A stretch of DNA of 64,000 bases from Paraburkholderia bryophila (GTDB lineage: Bacteria > Pseudomonadota > Gammaproteobacteria > Burkholderiales > Burkholderiaceae). Position 1 is the first letter of the stretch. Each line of letters opens with the position of its first letter. Shown piece by piece: positions 43,900 to 52,088 of the stretch. The translations under genes and the position numbers were made by a program. Location of the stretch: assembly GCF_013409255.1 (NCBI RefSeq), contig NZ_JACCAS010000002.1, forward strand, positions 3,090,001 to 3,154,000. Direction: 5' to 3'. The notes below the pieces were generated by a model. That model searched no databases. It was given only the letters and a program-made list of their open reading frames with translations, and was not told the DNA's origin.

Positions 43900-45188
43900 T
43901 GCGCCGCCCGATCACTCTGCGCCGCGCGCTGCTTTTGCTCGGCGCGACGCTCGCGTTGAGCGCGTGCGGCAAGCACGACGATTCCGCCGCGATGACCGCC
44001 GCCGCGTTGGGGCCGCAGTCCACCGCCGCCGATCCGCTCGCGCGCGGCCGCTATCTCGTGAAAGCCGCCGATTGCGCCGCCTGCCACACTACCTCGGACG
44101 GCGCGCCGTTCGCCGGCGGCGTGAAACTGGCTTCGCCGTTCGGCACTTTCTACGGCACCAACATCACGCCGGACAAAGCGCACGGCATCGGCAGCTGGAG
44201 CGCCGACGATCTTTACAAGGCGCTGCACGACGGCGTCACGCCGACCAAACAGTTGTATCCGGCGATGCCGTACACGTCGTACCGTCAGTTGTCGCGCGCG
44301 GATAGCGATGCGATCTACGCGTATCTGATGGCGCAGAAACCGGCCGCCGTGCCGAACCACGAACCCGAACTGTCGTTCCCGTTCAACCTGCGTTTCGGCG
44401 TGCGCTTCTGGGACTGGGTGTTCCTGAAGGACGCGTTGCCGGATGCGTCGAACCAGGCGTCGGCCAAGGGCGCTGCCGCCACCGGCACGGCGGACTGGTA
44501 TCGCGGACGTTATCTGGCGAGCGCGCTCGGCCATTGCGCCGAGTGCCACACGCCGCGCGGCAAGTTCGGCCAGCTCGACGGCGCGAAGCCGCTGGCGGGT
44601 GCGGCGCTCGGCCGGATCGCGGCGCCGGACATCACGCCGCACGGTCTGGCGGCGCGTGGCTGGACCGCCGCCGACCTGCAGACGTTCTTCGCCACCGGCA
44701 TCGCGCCGCAAGGCTCGGCGTTCGGCGAGATGTTCCCGGTCGTGCATCTGAGCAGCCAGTACATGACGCACGACGATCTGCGCGCCATGTCCACCTACTT
44801 GCTCGGCGATCAGCCGCCCGCGCCGCAACAGTTGCAGTCCTTGCAGTCAGGTTCGGCCGATGCCGCTCAGCTCGAAGCCGGACGCAACGTGTATCTCGCC
44901 GTGTGTGCCGGTTGTCATGGCATCAACGGCGAAGGCAAGCCGCACGTCGCGGTGCCGATGCACGCCAACTCGACGCTGCGTCAGAGCGATGCGCACAACC
45001 TGATCGTGGCGATGCTCGACGGTCTCGGCGCGCAGGATTTCCCGGGCCTCGAACGGATGCAGGAAATGCCGGGTTTCGCCACGCAACTCAGCGACGAAGA
45101 ACTCGCGCAGCTCGCGAACTATCTGCGCGCGACGTGGGGCGGCCAACCGGCCGACGTCACGGCAGATACCGTAAAAGCGTTGCGATGA
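43896..45188 (+). CDS. Triheme cytochrome c subunit of molybdohydroxylase cluster A (lipoprotein)
   Basis: 430 residues. Lipobox LSAC (Cys24) anchors it to the membrane. Three haem c motifs are visible: CAACHT, CAECHT and CAGCHG, with typical TNITPDKAHGIGSWS and LYPAMPYTSYRQLSR spacing found in alcohol/gluconate dehydrogenase cytochrome subunits. It accepts electrons from the 2Fe-2S subunit and passes them to the respiratory chain. Start ATG 43896 overlaps the upstream stop by four bases. Paralogue at 52089-53387. Confidence 0.93.
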   Translation: MMRRPITLRRALLLLGATLALSACGKHDDSAAMTAAALGPQSTAADPLARGRYLVKAADCAACHTTSDGAPFAGGVKLASPFGTFYGTNITPDKAHGIGSWSADDLYKALHDGVTPTKQLYPAMPYTSYRQLSRADSDAIYAYLMAQKPAAVPNHEPELSFPFNLRFGVRFWDWVFLKDALPDASNQASAKGAAATGTADWYRGRYLASALGHCAECHTPRGKFGQLDGAKPLAGAALGRIAAPDITPHGLAARGWTAADLQTFFATGIAPQGSAFGEMFPVVHLSSQYMTHDDLRAMSTYLLGDQPPAPQQLQSLQSGSADAAQLEAGRNVYLAVCAGCHGINGEGKPHVAVPMHANSTLRQSDAHNLIVAMLDGLGAQDFPGLERMQEMPGFATQLSDEELAQLANYLRATWGGQPADVTADTVKALR

Positions 45189-45194
45189 AGTAAT

Positions 45195-45217
45195 GGCGCG
45201 GTGAACTCGACCGCGCC
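45195..45217 (+). terminator. Hairpin after molybdohydroxylase cluster A
   Basis: Perfect eight-base stem GGCGCGGT / ACCGCGCC with a seven-base loop, starting seven bases after the cytochrome stop. There is no T tract, so it may be an RNA-stabilising hairpin or a weak terminator rather than a strong end. Confidence 0.4.
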
Positions 45218-45304
45218 GACCTGCTCAAACCGTATCGCGTCGCCGGCTGGCGGCGCGCCTTACGGTTCGCCATCGATCAGTCTGGTTTCTTCCACGGAGA
45301 CTTC

Positions 45305-45730
45305 ATGAGCAATGTGAGCAATCGCGCGACAGAGATTCTTCCGCACCACAGCTACGTTCATTCACTCGGCGCGCCGCTCGCCTGTGTGCAAGGCACGATC
45401 AGCAAGGTATTCCCCAGCCCGGACAATCACCACGGCGCGAATCATCAGCAATTCGTGATCAAGATCGACAAGGTGCTGAAGTTCGAAGGCGGCACGGAGA
45501 ATCTGGTGGGCACCGAAGTGTTCGTCGCCGTGCGTTTCGGCGACGACGAAGGTCTGGCGCACGAGATCCCCGGCTTGCAGGCCGGTCAGCCGATCGAGGC
45601 GCAAGGGGAATATATTCCCGATTCCACCGCGTATCCCACCGCCGACAACAACAACCCCGTGCTGCCGGTATTGCATTTCACGCATCATCCGGTCGGCTAC
45701 GTGCGCTACGACGGGCAGTACTACAGCTAA
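45305..45730 (+). CDS. Conserved-looking hypothetical protein downstream of cluster A
   Basis: 141 residues, ATG 45305 after CGGAGA. No signal peptide and no membrane segment. It is His-rich at the start and end (PHHSYVHSLG, NHHGANHQQF, HFTHHPVGY) with beta-strand-like stretches (QFVIKIDKVLKFEGG, EVFVAVRFGDDEG), resembling a small OB- or cupin-like fold. I do not recognise a family. It is 116 bp downstream of the triheme cytochrome on the same strand. The His content could mean metal binding; this is speculation. Confidence 0.65.
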   Translation: MSNVSNRATEILPHHSYVHSLGAPLACVQGTISKVFPSPDNHHGANHQQFVIKIDKVLKFEGGTENLVGTEVFVAVRFGDDEGLAHEIPGLQAGQPIEAQGEYIPDSTAYPTADNNNPVLPVLHFTHHPVGYVRYDGQYYS

Positions 45731-46249
45731 GCCCGGTCTTCCTCGACGCGCGGACGGACATCGCGCCGTTCGCCTGCCGGCACGCTCATCTTTGCCCGTT
45801 CCCCGTTCCTGTTACGTCTTTTGCGCAGTGAAAACGATTCAAGTTTTCGCGGCGCTTTGCCGTTAAAGCAAAAGTTACCGACTGATTGCCGAGGTGTTGC
45901 CGTTTCCGTTGCACGCGCAACGATGTCCTCGATACCGCGGGTAAGGTTTGTATCAGATTGTGTGGAGCGGGGCGTTTTCTGCAAAACGCACTTTACAATT
46001 CCGCTGGAATTTTAATCGGCAATCTGGCCCTTTTCGCAGAAGATCGGCTGTTTTGGGTGAGTCCACGTCGTATGGACTTCCGGACATCGGGCGATGACAA
46101 AGGGTTGGGTTGTTCGGCAGGACATGGGATGGGCGTCGCGCGAGGCGGCCTCGCCGTGTCGCGAAGATAGGCCGCGCGGCGTAGGAACGCGCGCATCGCA
46201 CGCGACGAGGCGTGCATCCGGTCCGCCATAAAAAAGGCAGGAGTCGGAC
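45731..46249. other. Intergenic region upstream of the LysM/LytM lipoprotein gene
   Basis: 519 bp with no supported gene; the frames on either strand have no family features. AT-richer around 45830-46040, where the promoter of the downstream gene may lie. No clear hairpin or repeat was found. Confidence 0.45.
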
Positions 46250-47275
46250 ATGGTGGAAAAGCGTTTCGACAGAACAATCAAGGCCAGTCTGGCCGGCGTG
46301 TGGGTCGCGCTGGCCGTCAGCGGTTGTGCGAACGTCGGGCAGCAGGGCGCGCAGACCGGCGCGGCGCCGGATACGACGGCGGCTTCCGTGGCGCCGGCGG
46401 CAAATGCGTCGGCCGCAACGGCGGCGAGCGGCGCCCAGCTGAAGATTGGCGCCGATGCGGGCGCGCCGCTGAAGAAATCGCCACCGCTGGTTTATCGCGT
46501 CAAGCGGGGCGATACGCTGGCGCGTATTGCGCAGCATCATCATTGCAGCGTCAGGCAGTTGCAAGCCTGGAACGGTTTGAAAACCAGGTCGCGTTTGAAG
46601 CTGGGGCAGGTGCTGCATGTGGCTTCGCCGGAAACCGTGCGGGCCGTGAATGCGGCTAACGCGGCGGCGGCTGCTTCGGCCAAGACGGCAGCGGCTTCGG
46701 CGCCTGCTACACCGGTGGCGCAGCAGGCGGGCGCTTCGACGAATTCGGCTACGGCGAGTGCTTCGGTTGCGGCAGCCGCATCGGCAACCCAAGCCACTCA
46801 GGCAAGCCAGGCGAGCCCGGCCACCGCCGCACAAGCGGCCTCAGCCGCGCCGAGCGCCGCCGAGGCACGCGAAGTCGCGCAGCAAACCGCGCGGCACGCG
46901 AACGGCGTGGCGCTGGCATGGCCGGCGGGCGGGCGCGTCGTCGAAGGATTCCAGGCGGGCGAGACGCGCGGCATTGAAATCGGCGGTAAGCCGGGCGATC
47001 CGGTGCGTGCCGCCGCCGACGGCAAAGTGATGTACGCTGGCACCGGCCTGAATAGCTACGGCAGTCTGATCATCGTCCAGCACAACAAGGACTTTCTGAC
47101 CGCTTACTCGCATAACCGCAAGCTGCTGGTCAAGACCGGCGACATCGTCCGCCAGGGGCAGCAGATCGCCGAGATGGGCGACGAAAACAACTCGCGCGTC
47201 TCCGTGGGTTTCGAGTTGCGGCGCGACGGCAAGCCGATCGATCCGATGCCTTATCTGCCGCAAGGGCGCGGCTAA
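46250..47275 (+). CDS. NlpD-like LysM/degenerate LytM (M23) lipoprotein
   Basis: 341 residues. Lipobox VSGC (Cys26), a LysM peptidoglycan-binding domain at about 80-126 (YRVKRGDTLARIAQHHHCSV), an Ala/Ser/Thr-rich linker of about 90 residues, then a C-terminal M23/LytM domain. Zinc ligands are lost: GIEIGG replaces the HxxxD region and VGFELRRDG replaces HxHFE. The domain should therefore activate an amidase rather than cut peptidoglycan itself, as for E. coli NlpD/EnvC. It is not next to rpoS or surE, the usual nlpD location, so this is an extra paralogue. Envelope-localised, cell-division role by analogy. Confidence 0.88.
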   Translation: MVEKRFDRTIKASLAGVWVALAVSGCANVGQQGAQTGAAPDTTAASVAPAANASAATAASGAQLKIGADAGAPLKKSPPLVYRVKRGDTLARIAQHHHCSVRQLQAWNGLKTRSRLKLGQVLHVASPETVRAVNAANAAAAASAKTAAASAPATPVAQQAGASTNSATASASVAAAASATQATQASQASPATAAQAASAAPSAAEAREVAQQTARHANGVALAWPAGGRVVEGFQAGETRGIEIGGKPGDPVRAAADGKVMYAGTGLNSYGSLIIVQHNKDFLTAYSHNRKLLVKTGDIVRQGQQIAEMGDENNSRVSVGFELRRDGKPIDPMPYLPQGRG

Positions 47276-47287
47276 GCCCGCGTCTTT
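47265..47287 (+). terminator. Terminator-like hairpin at the end of the NlpD-like gene
   Basis: Stem GGCGCGG / CCGCGTC (one G-T pair), six-base loop, then TTT; it overlaps the stop codon. A second similar hairpin follows 70 bp later. Confidence 0.45.
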
Positions 47288-47333
47288 ACGCGAACCCGCG
47301 CACCGCTCAACTGCATTCAACTTTGGCGGTGCA

Positions 47334-47357
47334 AGGGCGCGGTTAAACCCGCGCCCT
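47334..47357. terminator. Second hairpin between convergent NlpD-like and hydrolase genes
   Basis: Perfect nine-base stem AGGGCGCGG / CCGCGCCCT with loop TTAAAC, touching the hydrolase stop codon. Its sequence is nearly a repeat of the hairpin at 47265, so one may have arisen by duplication. It could serve both convergent transcripts, though T tracts are weak. Confidence 0.45.
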
Positions 47358-48175
47358 CAAGCGACCCAGCGCAGCGCCGCAGCGACGATCGCTTCCGGCG
47401 CGTCTTCCTGCATCAGGTGGCCGGCGTTCGGCACCGCCTGAAAGCGTGCGTTCGGCATCGCCGCAGCCAGTTGACGGCCGCGCGCCAGCGGAATCCACTG
47501 ATCCTCTTCGCCCCACAGAATCTGCACCGGGCAGCGCAGTTGTGCATAGCGCGCTTCGACCTCGTCGGTATAGCGCTGATCCATCTGCGCGATCTGCCGG
47601 TAGAACGCAGCCTGTCCCGTCGCGCCGAGCCACGGCGTCACATAAGGCGCGAGTTCGCCGTCCGGCATCTCACGCGCAATCGCGCCGCGTAGATACGCTG
47701 TCACCACCGCTTCGTGGATGTAAGGCGGCAGCCCGGCAAACGCGTCGCCGTGCTCGCGCACGTGGCGCACGAAGGGCGACCCCCACGGCGCCACCGCAAC
47801 CGGATCGATCAGCGTGAGGCTGCGGTACTCGCAACCATCGATCAGATGCGCGCGCAACGAAGTCGCACCGCCGAAATCATGCGCGACCACGTCCGGCTTC
47901 TCCAACTGCCAATGCGCGAGCAAGGCCGCCAGCAGCACGTTCTGGATGCCGAGCGAGACGTCTTGCGCCTCGCGTTGTTCGGATTGGCCGTAACCGAGCA
48001 GGTCGTAGTAGTAGACCGTGTGGTTTTGCGCGAGATGCGGCGCGATGCGATGCCACACATACGAAGAAAACGGCGTGCCGTGAATCAGTACCAGCGGCGG
48101 ACCCGTGCCGGTTACGTTGAAGCGCACGGTCTGATCGCGGAACGAGTAGCTTTCGGGGAGCGGCCAGTTTTGCAT
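47357..48175 (-). CDS. Alpha/beta hydrolase with Asp nucleophile (dehalogenase/epoxide-hydrolase-like)
   Basis: 272 residues, cytosolic. The oxyanion loop is IHGTPFSSYVW. The nucleophile elbow reads VVAHDFGGATS, placing Asp (D100) where esterases have Ser. This is typical of haloalkane dehalogenases, fluoroacetate dehalogenases and epoxide hydrolases. Acid D225 in WGEEDQWIP and base H253 in NAGHLMQED complete a triad. A cap domain (about 130-200) has several Trp/Tyr. Halide-stabilising Trp residues cannot be assigned with certainty, so the reaction is open. Single gene. Confidence 0.85.
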   Translation of the reverse strand: MQNWPLPESYSFRDQTVRFNVTGTGPPLVLIHGTPFSSYVWHRIAPHLAQNHTVYYYDLLGYGQSEQREAQDVSLGIQNVLLAALLAHWQLEKPDVVAHDFGGATSLRAHLIDGCEYRSLTLIDPVAVAPWGSPFVRHVREHGDAFAGLPPYIHEAVVTAYLRGAIAREMPDGELAPYVTPWLGATGQAAFYRQIAQMDQRYTDEVEARYAQLRCPVQILWGEEDQWIPLARGRQLAAAMPNARFQAVPNAGHLMQEDAPEAIVAAALRWVA

Positions 48176-48612
48176 GGCAGTGAATGTCGCAAGAGAGTTC
48201 GCTTACCTTAGCAGGGCACCGCGAAGCGCGCTGATCGGGTTTTCGTAGCGGCAGGCGTGCGGTTCCCGAAAAAGCTCACCTTGAGTTTATTCAGCAAAGC
48301 CAGGCAAATTCGATTTTGAGTGGGTCGCCGGCCGATTCAAATCGCAAACAACACACGCCTGCGACGCCCACTCTTACGAATCGCGCATAAATCGGCCTGA
48401 AATAAGGGCTTTTCGCATCTGCTGAATACCGGAAGCCTGGTAATTCCTGATAGCTGCCGATGGTCGTACTCAATCCGACCACGCTCAGCCTATCAAAAAG
48501 CGCACTTCTCAATGGTGAGGAAATTCGGGAGCCGACGGCGCGCATCGCGCATTCGAGCAAGCCGGCGCGCGTCGACTCACGCCGGCCTTAAAAAAACATC
48601 ACAGCCAACCGC
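48176..48612. other. Intergenic region, no clear gene
   Basis: 437 bp. A minus-strand frame of 89 codons (48291-48560) has no family features, an implausible composition and no good ribosome-binding site, so I do not call it. No repeats of note. It separates two minus-strand genes. Confidence 0.45.
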
Positions 48613-49011
48613 TCACTTCTCCGTCACCCCACGCAGCAACTGCGCCACCTGCCCATGGTGATGCAGAATCGCCGGGTCGGCCTGCAACAACGGCAGATAG
48701 CGCGGCAGAAAAATATTGTTCGGCGCGTCGGGCGAGAAAAGTCCCGTGACCGCTTCGGCTGCGCCGACCCGGTCGGCGGTGTCGGCTTCCTTGTCGTCGA
48801 GGATTTCGTCGACGCTCGCGATCACCGTCGAGAGCGGCGTGAGCCAGCGAAACCCCGAGCCGTTGATGAGCACTTGCAGAAACGCCGCCGGCGTCACCGG
48901 ACCGAATTCCTTTTCATACGCCGCGCGTTCGTGGTCGAGAATCGCTTTGTGCAGAGACAGCAGAGGTCGGCGAATATCCGAGAGGAATTGAGTGCATTGC
49001 TGGTCGTTCAT
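48613..49011 (-). CDS. Hypothetical helical protein
   Basis: 132 residues, ATG 49011 after GGAG. Predicted mostly alpha-helical (FLSDIRRPLLSLHKAILDHE, GFRWLTPLSTVIASVDEILD), no signal or membrane segment. C-terminal FLPRYLPLLQADPAILHHHG. Family not recognised. Its good start site and coherent composition make it a real gene. Its start is 363 bp from the divergent molybdohydroxylase cluster B. Confidence 0.65.
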   Translation of the reverse strand: MNDQQCTQFLSDIRRPLLSLHKAILDHERAAYEKEFGPVTPAAFLQVLINGSGFRWLTPLSTVIASVDEILDDKEADTADRVGAAEAVTGLFSPDAPNNIFLPRYLPLLQADPAILHHHGQVAQLLRGVTEK

Positions 49012-49374
49012 CGTGCTGCTCCTTCGGAGTGTCAGGCCGGATCGCATCCGGCATTCGGGTATTCAGGTATTCGGGTACATGCAATCGTTCCAAACCGGAA
49101 CCATGCTAGCAAAATCGGCGGCCCATGACCGCTAAAGCATTTCAACGGGCCACGCGCGCGTGGGGGTCGCTGCGAAATTATTTATCCGCGACTACAATTT
49201 GCCGATCATCGCCGACGCGTTCGCGCCCTGCATCGAATGCCTGTTTGAACTGAACGCGAGCCGCCGCGCGTATTAGTCCGGCTTATCGAATAAACGCGGC
49301 AAGGCTCACCGTTTTGGTTCGACGTCTCTGTCTAAACAGCCTCATCAACAATAAACCCCACTCGGAGCCGCTCA
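49012..49374. other. Divergent region upstream of molybdohydroxylase cluster B
   Basis: 363 bp with no gene. It must hold the cluster B promoter. AT-richer patch around 49170-49200; no convincing promoter pair or palindrome found. Confidence 0.45.
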
Positions 49375-49830
49375 ATGACAACCCTGAATATCAACGGCGA
49401 AACGCATACCGTCGACGCCCCACCCGACATGCCCCTGTTGTGGGTCTTACGCGACCTCGTCGGTTTGACCGGCACCAAGTTCGGTTGCGGCATTGCGCAA
49501 TGCGGCGCATGCACCGTGCATCTCGACGGCGTCGCGGTGCGCTCTTGCGTCTTGCCGGCCGCCGCGGTCGGCGACCGCAAGATCACCACCATCGAAGCGG
49601 TCGGCAGCACGCCCGCCGGCCAGAAAGTGCAGCAGGCCTGGCGGCAACTGGACGTGGTGCAGTGCGGCTACTGTCAGTCGGGGCAGGTCATGTCGGCGGC
49701 TTCGCTGCTCACGAGCAACCCGAACCCCAGCGACGCGGATATCGATGCCGCCATGGCCGGCAACATCTGCCGCTGTGGGACGTATAACCGCATCCGCGCG
49801 GCGATCAAGCAAGCCGCGAAGGGAGCCTGA
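49375..49830 (+). CDS. 2Fe-2S subunit of molybdohydroxylase cluster B (IorA-like)
   Basis: 151 residues, the compact size of isoquinoline 1-oxidoreductase alpha subunits. Plant-type cluster [17 protein letters not shown] with later RSC; second cluster [12 protein letters not shown] plus [10 protein letters not shown]. Transfers electrons from the molybdenum site. No own signal peptide; export is expected with its Tat-bearing partner, whose gene starts two bases after this stop. First gene of the operon, unlike cluster A where the large subunit is first. Confidence 0.93.
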   Translation: MTTLNINGETHTVDAPPDMPLLWVLRDLVGLTGTKFGCGIAQCGACTVHLDGVAVRSCVLPAAAVGDRKITTIEAVGSTPAGQKVQQAWRQLDVVQCGYCQSGQVMSAASLLTSNPNPSDADIDAAMAGNICRCGTYNRIRAAIKQAAKGA

Positions 49831-49831
49831 C

Positions 49832-52075
49832 ATGTCCCAGGGATTGCTCGATGCAGGCAACGGCGCACAGCCGTCCGGTGCGAAGGCGGGGCGCGTGTCG
49901 CGCCGCACGTTTCTGAAATTCGGCGTGACGGTGGGCGCGGCGGCCGGCGGCGGTTTGCTGCTCGGCTTCAGCCTGCCGGCGGCCAGCCAGGATCAGAAGG
50001 CCGGTAAATCGGTGATTGGCGGCGATGGGGTCGAGACGCCGCAAAGCGGCGTGTTCGCACCGAACGCGTTCATCCAGATCGACACGGCGGGCAAGGTCAC
50101 GCTGGTGATCCCCAAGGTCGAGATGGGCCAGGGCGTCTACACGTCGATCCCCATGCTGATCGCCGAAGAGCTCGAAGTGCCGCTCGATTCGGTCACGGTC
50201 GATCACGCGCCGCCCAACGAAAAGCTCTTCATGGACCCGCTGCTCGGCGGCCAGTTGACCGGCGGTTCGACCTCGATCCGCTACGCGTGGGAGCCGATGC
50301 GCCGTGCCGGCGCCGCCGCGCGCGTGGTGCTGATCCAGGCGGCCGCGCAGCAATGGCAGGTCGATCCGGCGAGCTGCCACGCACAGGCCGGCCAGGTGAT
50401 CCATGCGGCCAGCCAGCGCAGCCTCGGTTACGGTCAATTGGCGGACGCCGCGGCCAAACTGCCCGCGCCGCAGAACGTGCCGCTGAAGAACCCGAAAGAC
50501 TTCAAGCTGATCGGCACGTCGCCCAAGCGTCTGGATTCGCCGGAAAAAGTGGATGGCACCGCCCTGTTCGGGCTCGACGTACGCGTGCCCGGCATGGTCT
50601 ACGCGGCGATCGCGAACTGCCCGGTGTTCGGCGGCACGCTCGCGAGCGTCGACGATACCAACGCGAAGAAGATTCCCGGTGTGCGCCAGATCGTCAAGAT
50701 CGACAACGCGGTCGCGGTGATCGGCGACCACACGTGGGCCGCCAAACGCGGCGTGCAGGCGCTCGACATTAAATGGAACGAAGGCGCGGGCGCGGCCATT
50801 TCGATGCAGCAGATCGTCGGCGATCTCGCGACTGCATCGGAACGCAACGGCGCGGTGGCGCGGAAAGACGGCGACGTCGGGAAAGGGTTTTCGGATGCGA
50901 AGACCCGCGTCGACGCGGTGTATCAGCAGCCGTTTCTCGCGCACGCCACCATGGAGCCGATCAACTGCACCGTGCACGTACGCCCCGACGGCTGCGACGT
51001 CTGGCTCGGCTCGCAAGTGCCGACGCGGGTCGTGGATGCCGCGGTGGCGGTCACGGGTTTGCCGGCCGACAAGATCGTCGTGCATAACCATCTGATCGGC
51101 GGCGGCTTCGGCCGGCGGCTCGAATTCGACATGGTCACGCAGGCGGTCAAGGTAGCGAAACAGGTGTCGTCGCCGGTGAAGGTGACCTGGACGCGCGAAG
51201 AAGACATTCAGCACGACATGTACCGGCCGTACTACTACGACAAGATCTCCGCCGGTCTCGACGCGAACGGCAAGCCGATCGCGTGGCAGCACCGGATTGT
51301 CGGCTCGTCGGTGATCGCGCGCTTCGCACCGCCCGCGTTCAAGAACGGCATCGATCCCGACGCGGTCGAAGTGGCCGCCGACCTGCCGTACGACCTGCCG
51401 AATCAACTGATCGATTACGTGCGCCAGGAACCGCACGCGGTGCCCACCGCGTTCTGGCGCGGCGTGGGTCCGACGCGCGGCACCTTCGTGGTGGAGAGTT
51501 TCATCGACGAACTCGCGGCGCAGGCCAAAGTCGATCCGGTCAAATATCGCCAGGATCTGCTGGGCAAGACGCCGCGCGCGCTGAACGTGCTGAACGTCGC
51601 GACGCAGTCGGCGGGCTGGGGCAGTGCGTTGCCGAAGGGCCAGGGCCGCGGCGTGTCGGTCATGCATGCGTTCGGCAGCTTCTTCGCGATCGTCGTCGAT
51701 GTGGCGGTGGATCAGGGCGAGGTCGCGGTCAAGCGGGTGGTGTGCGCGGTCGATTGCGGCATGGTGGTGAATCCGAACACGATCGAAGCGCAGGTGCAGG
51801 GCGGCATCATCTTCGGGATCACGGCGGCGCTGTACAGCGAGATCACGATCAAGGACGGCCGCGTCGAGCAGAACAATTTCACCGACTACCGGATGCTGCG
51901 GATCGACCAGACGCCGCCTATCGAGGTGCATATCGTGAAGAGCGGGGAGGCGCCCGGCGGCATCGGCGAACCTGGCACGGCGGCGCTCGCGCCTGCGCTG
52001 ACCAACGCGATCTATGCGGCCACTGGCAAGCGCCTGCGGCACTTGCCGGTCGGCAGCCAACTGCAAACCGCCTAA
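49832..52075 (+). CDS. Molybdopterin-binding large subunit (cluster B, IorB-like), exported
   Basis: 747 residues, after GGGAG. Twin-arginine motif SRRTFLK (about residues 23-29) followed by a glycine-rich hydrophobic stretch. Typical features are IPKVEMGQGVYTSIPMLIAE, HNHLIGGGFGRRLEFD, RGVGPTRGTFVVESF, and the catalytic Glu in GGIGEPGTAALAPA. The family oxidises aldehydes or N-heterocycles by hydroxylation with water. With the triheme cytochrome downstream it resembles periplasmic membrane-linked aldehyde dehydrogenases. Substrate unknown. Confidence 0.92.
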   Translation: MSQGLLDAGNGAQPSGAKAGRVSRRTFLKFGVTVGAAAGGGLLLGFSLPAASQDQKAGKSVIGGDGVETPQSGVFAPNAFIQIDTAGKVTLVIPKVEMGQGVYTSIPMLIAEELEVPLDSVTVDHAPPNEKLFMDPLLGGQLTGGSTSIRYAWEPMRRAGAAARVVLIQAAAQQWQVDPASCHAQAGQVIHAASQRSLGYGQLADAAAKLPAPQNVPLKNPKDFKLIGTSPKRLDSPEKVDGTALFGLDVRVPGMVYAAIANCPVFGGTLASVDDTNAKKIPGVRQIVKIDNAVAVIGDHTWAAKRGVQALDIKWNEGAGAAISMQQIVGDLATASERNGAVARKDGDVGKGFSDAKTRVDAVYQQPFLAHATMEPINCTVHVRPDGCDVWLGSQVPTRVVDAAVAVTGLPADKIVVHNHLIGGGFGRRLEFDMVTQAVKVAKQVSSPVKVTWTREEDIQHDMYRPYYYDKISAGLDANGKPIAWQHRIVGSSVIARFAPPAFKNGIDPDAVEVAADLPYDLPNQLIDYVRQEPHAVPTAFWRGVGPTRGTFVVESFIDELAAQAKVDPVKYRQDLLGKTPRALNVLNVATQSAGWGSALPKGQGRGVSVMHAFGSFFAIVVDVAVDQGEVAVKRVVCAVDCGMVVNPNTIEAQVQGGIIFGITAALYSEITIKDGRVEQNNFTDYRMLRIDQTPPIEVHIVKSGEAPGGIGEPGTAALAPALTNAIYAATGKRLRHLPVGSQLQTA

Positions 52076-52088
52076 CCGGAGCCCGATC

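Noticed and set aside
48291..48560. 89-codon minus-strand frame
   Set aside because: No ribosome-binding site, no recognisable domain, odd composition; left as intergenic.
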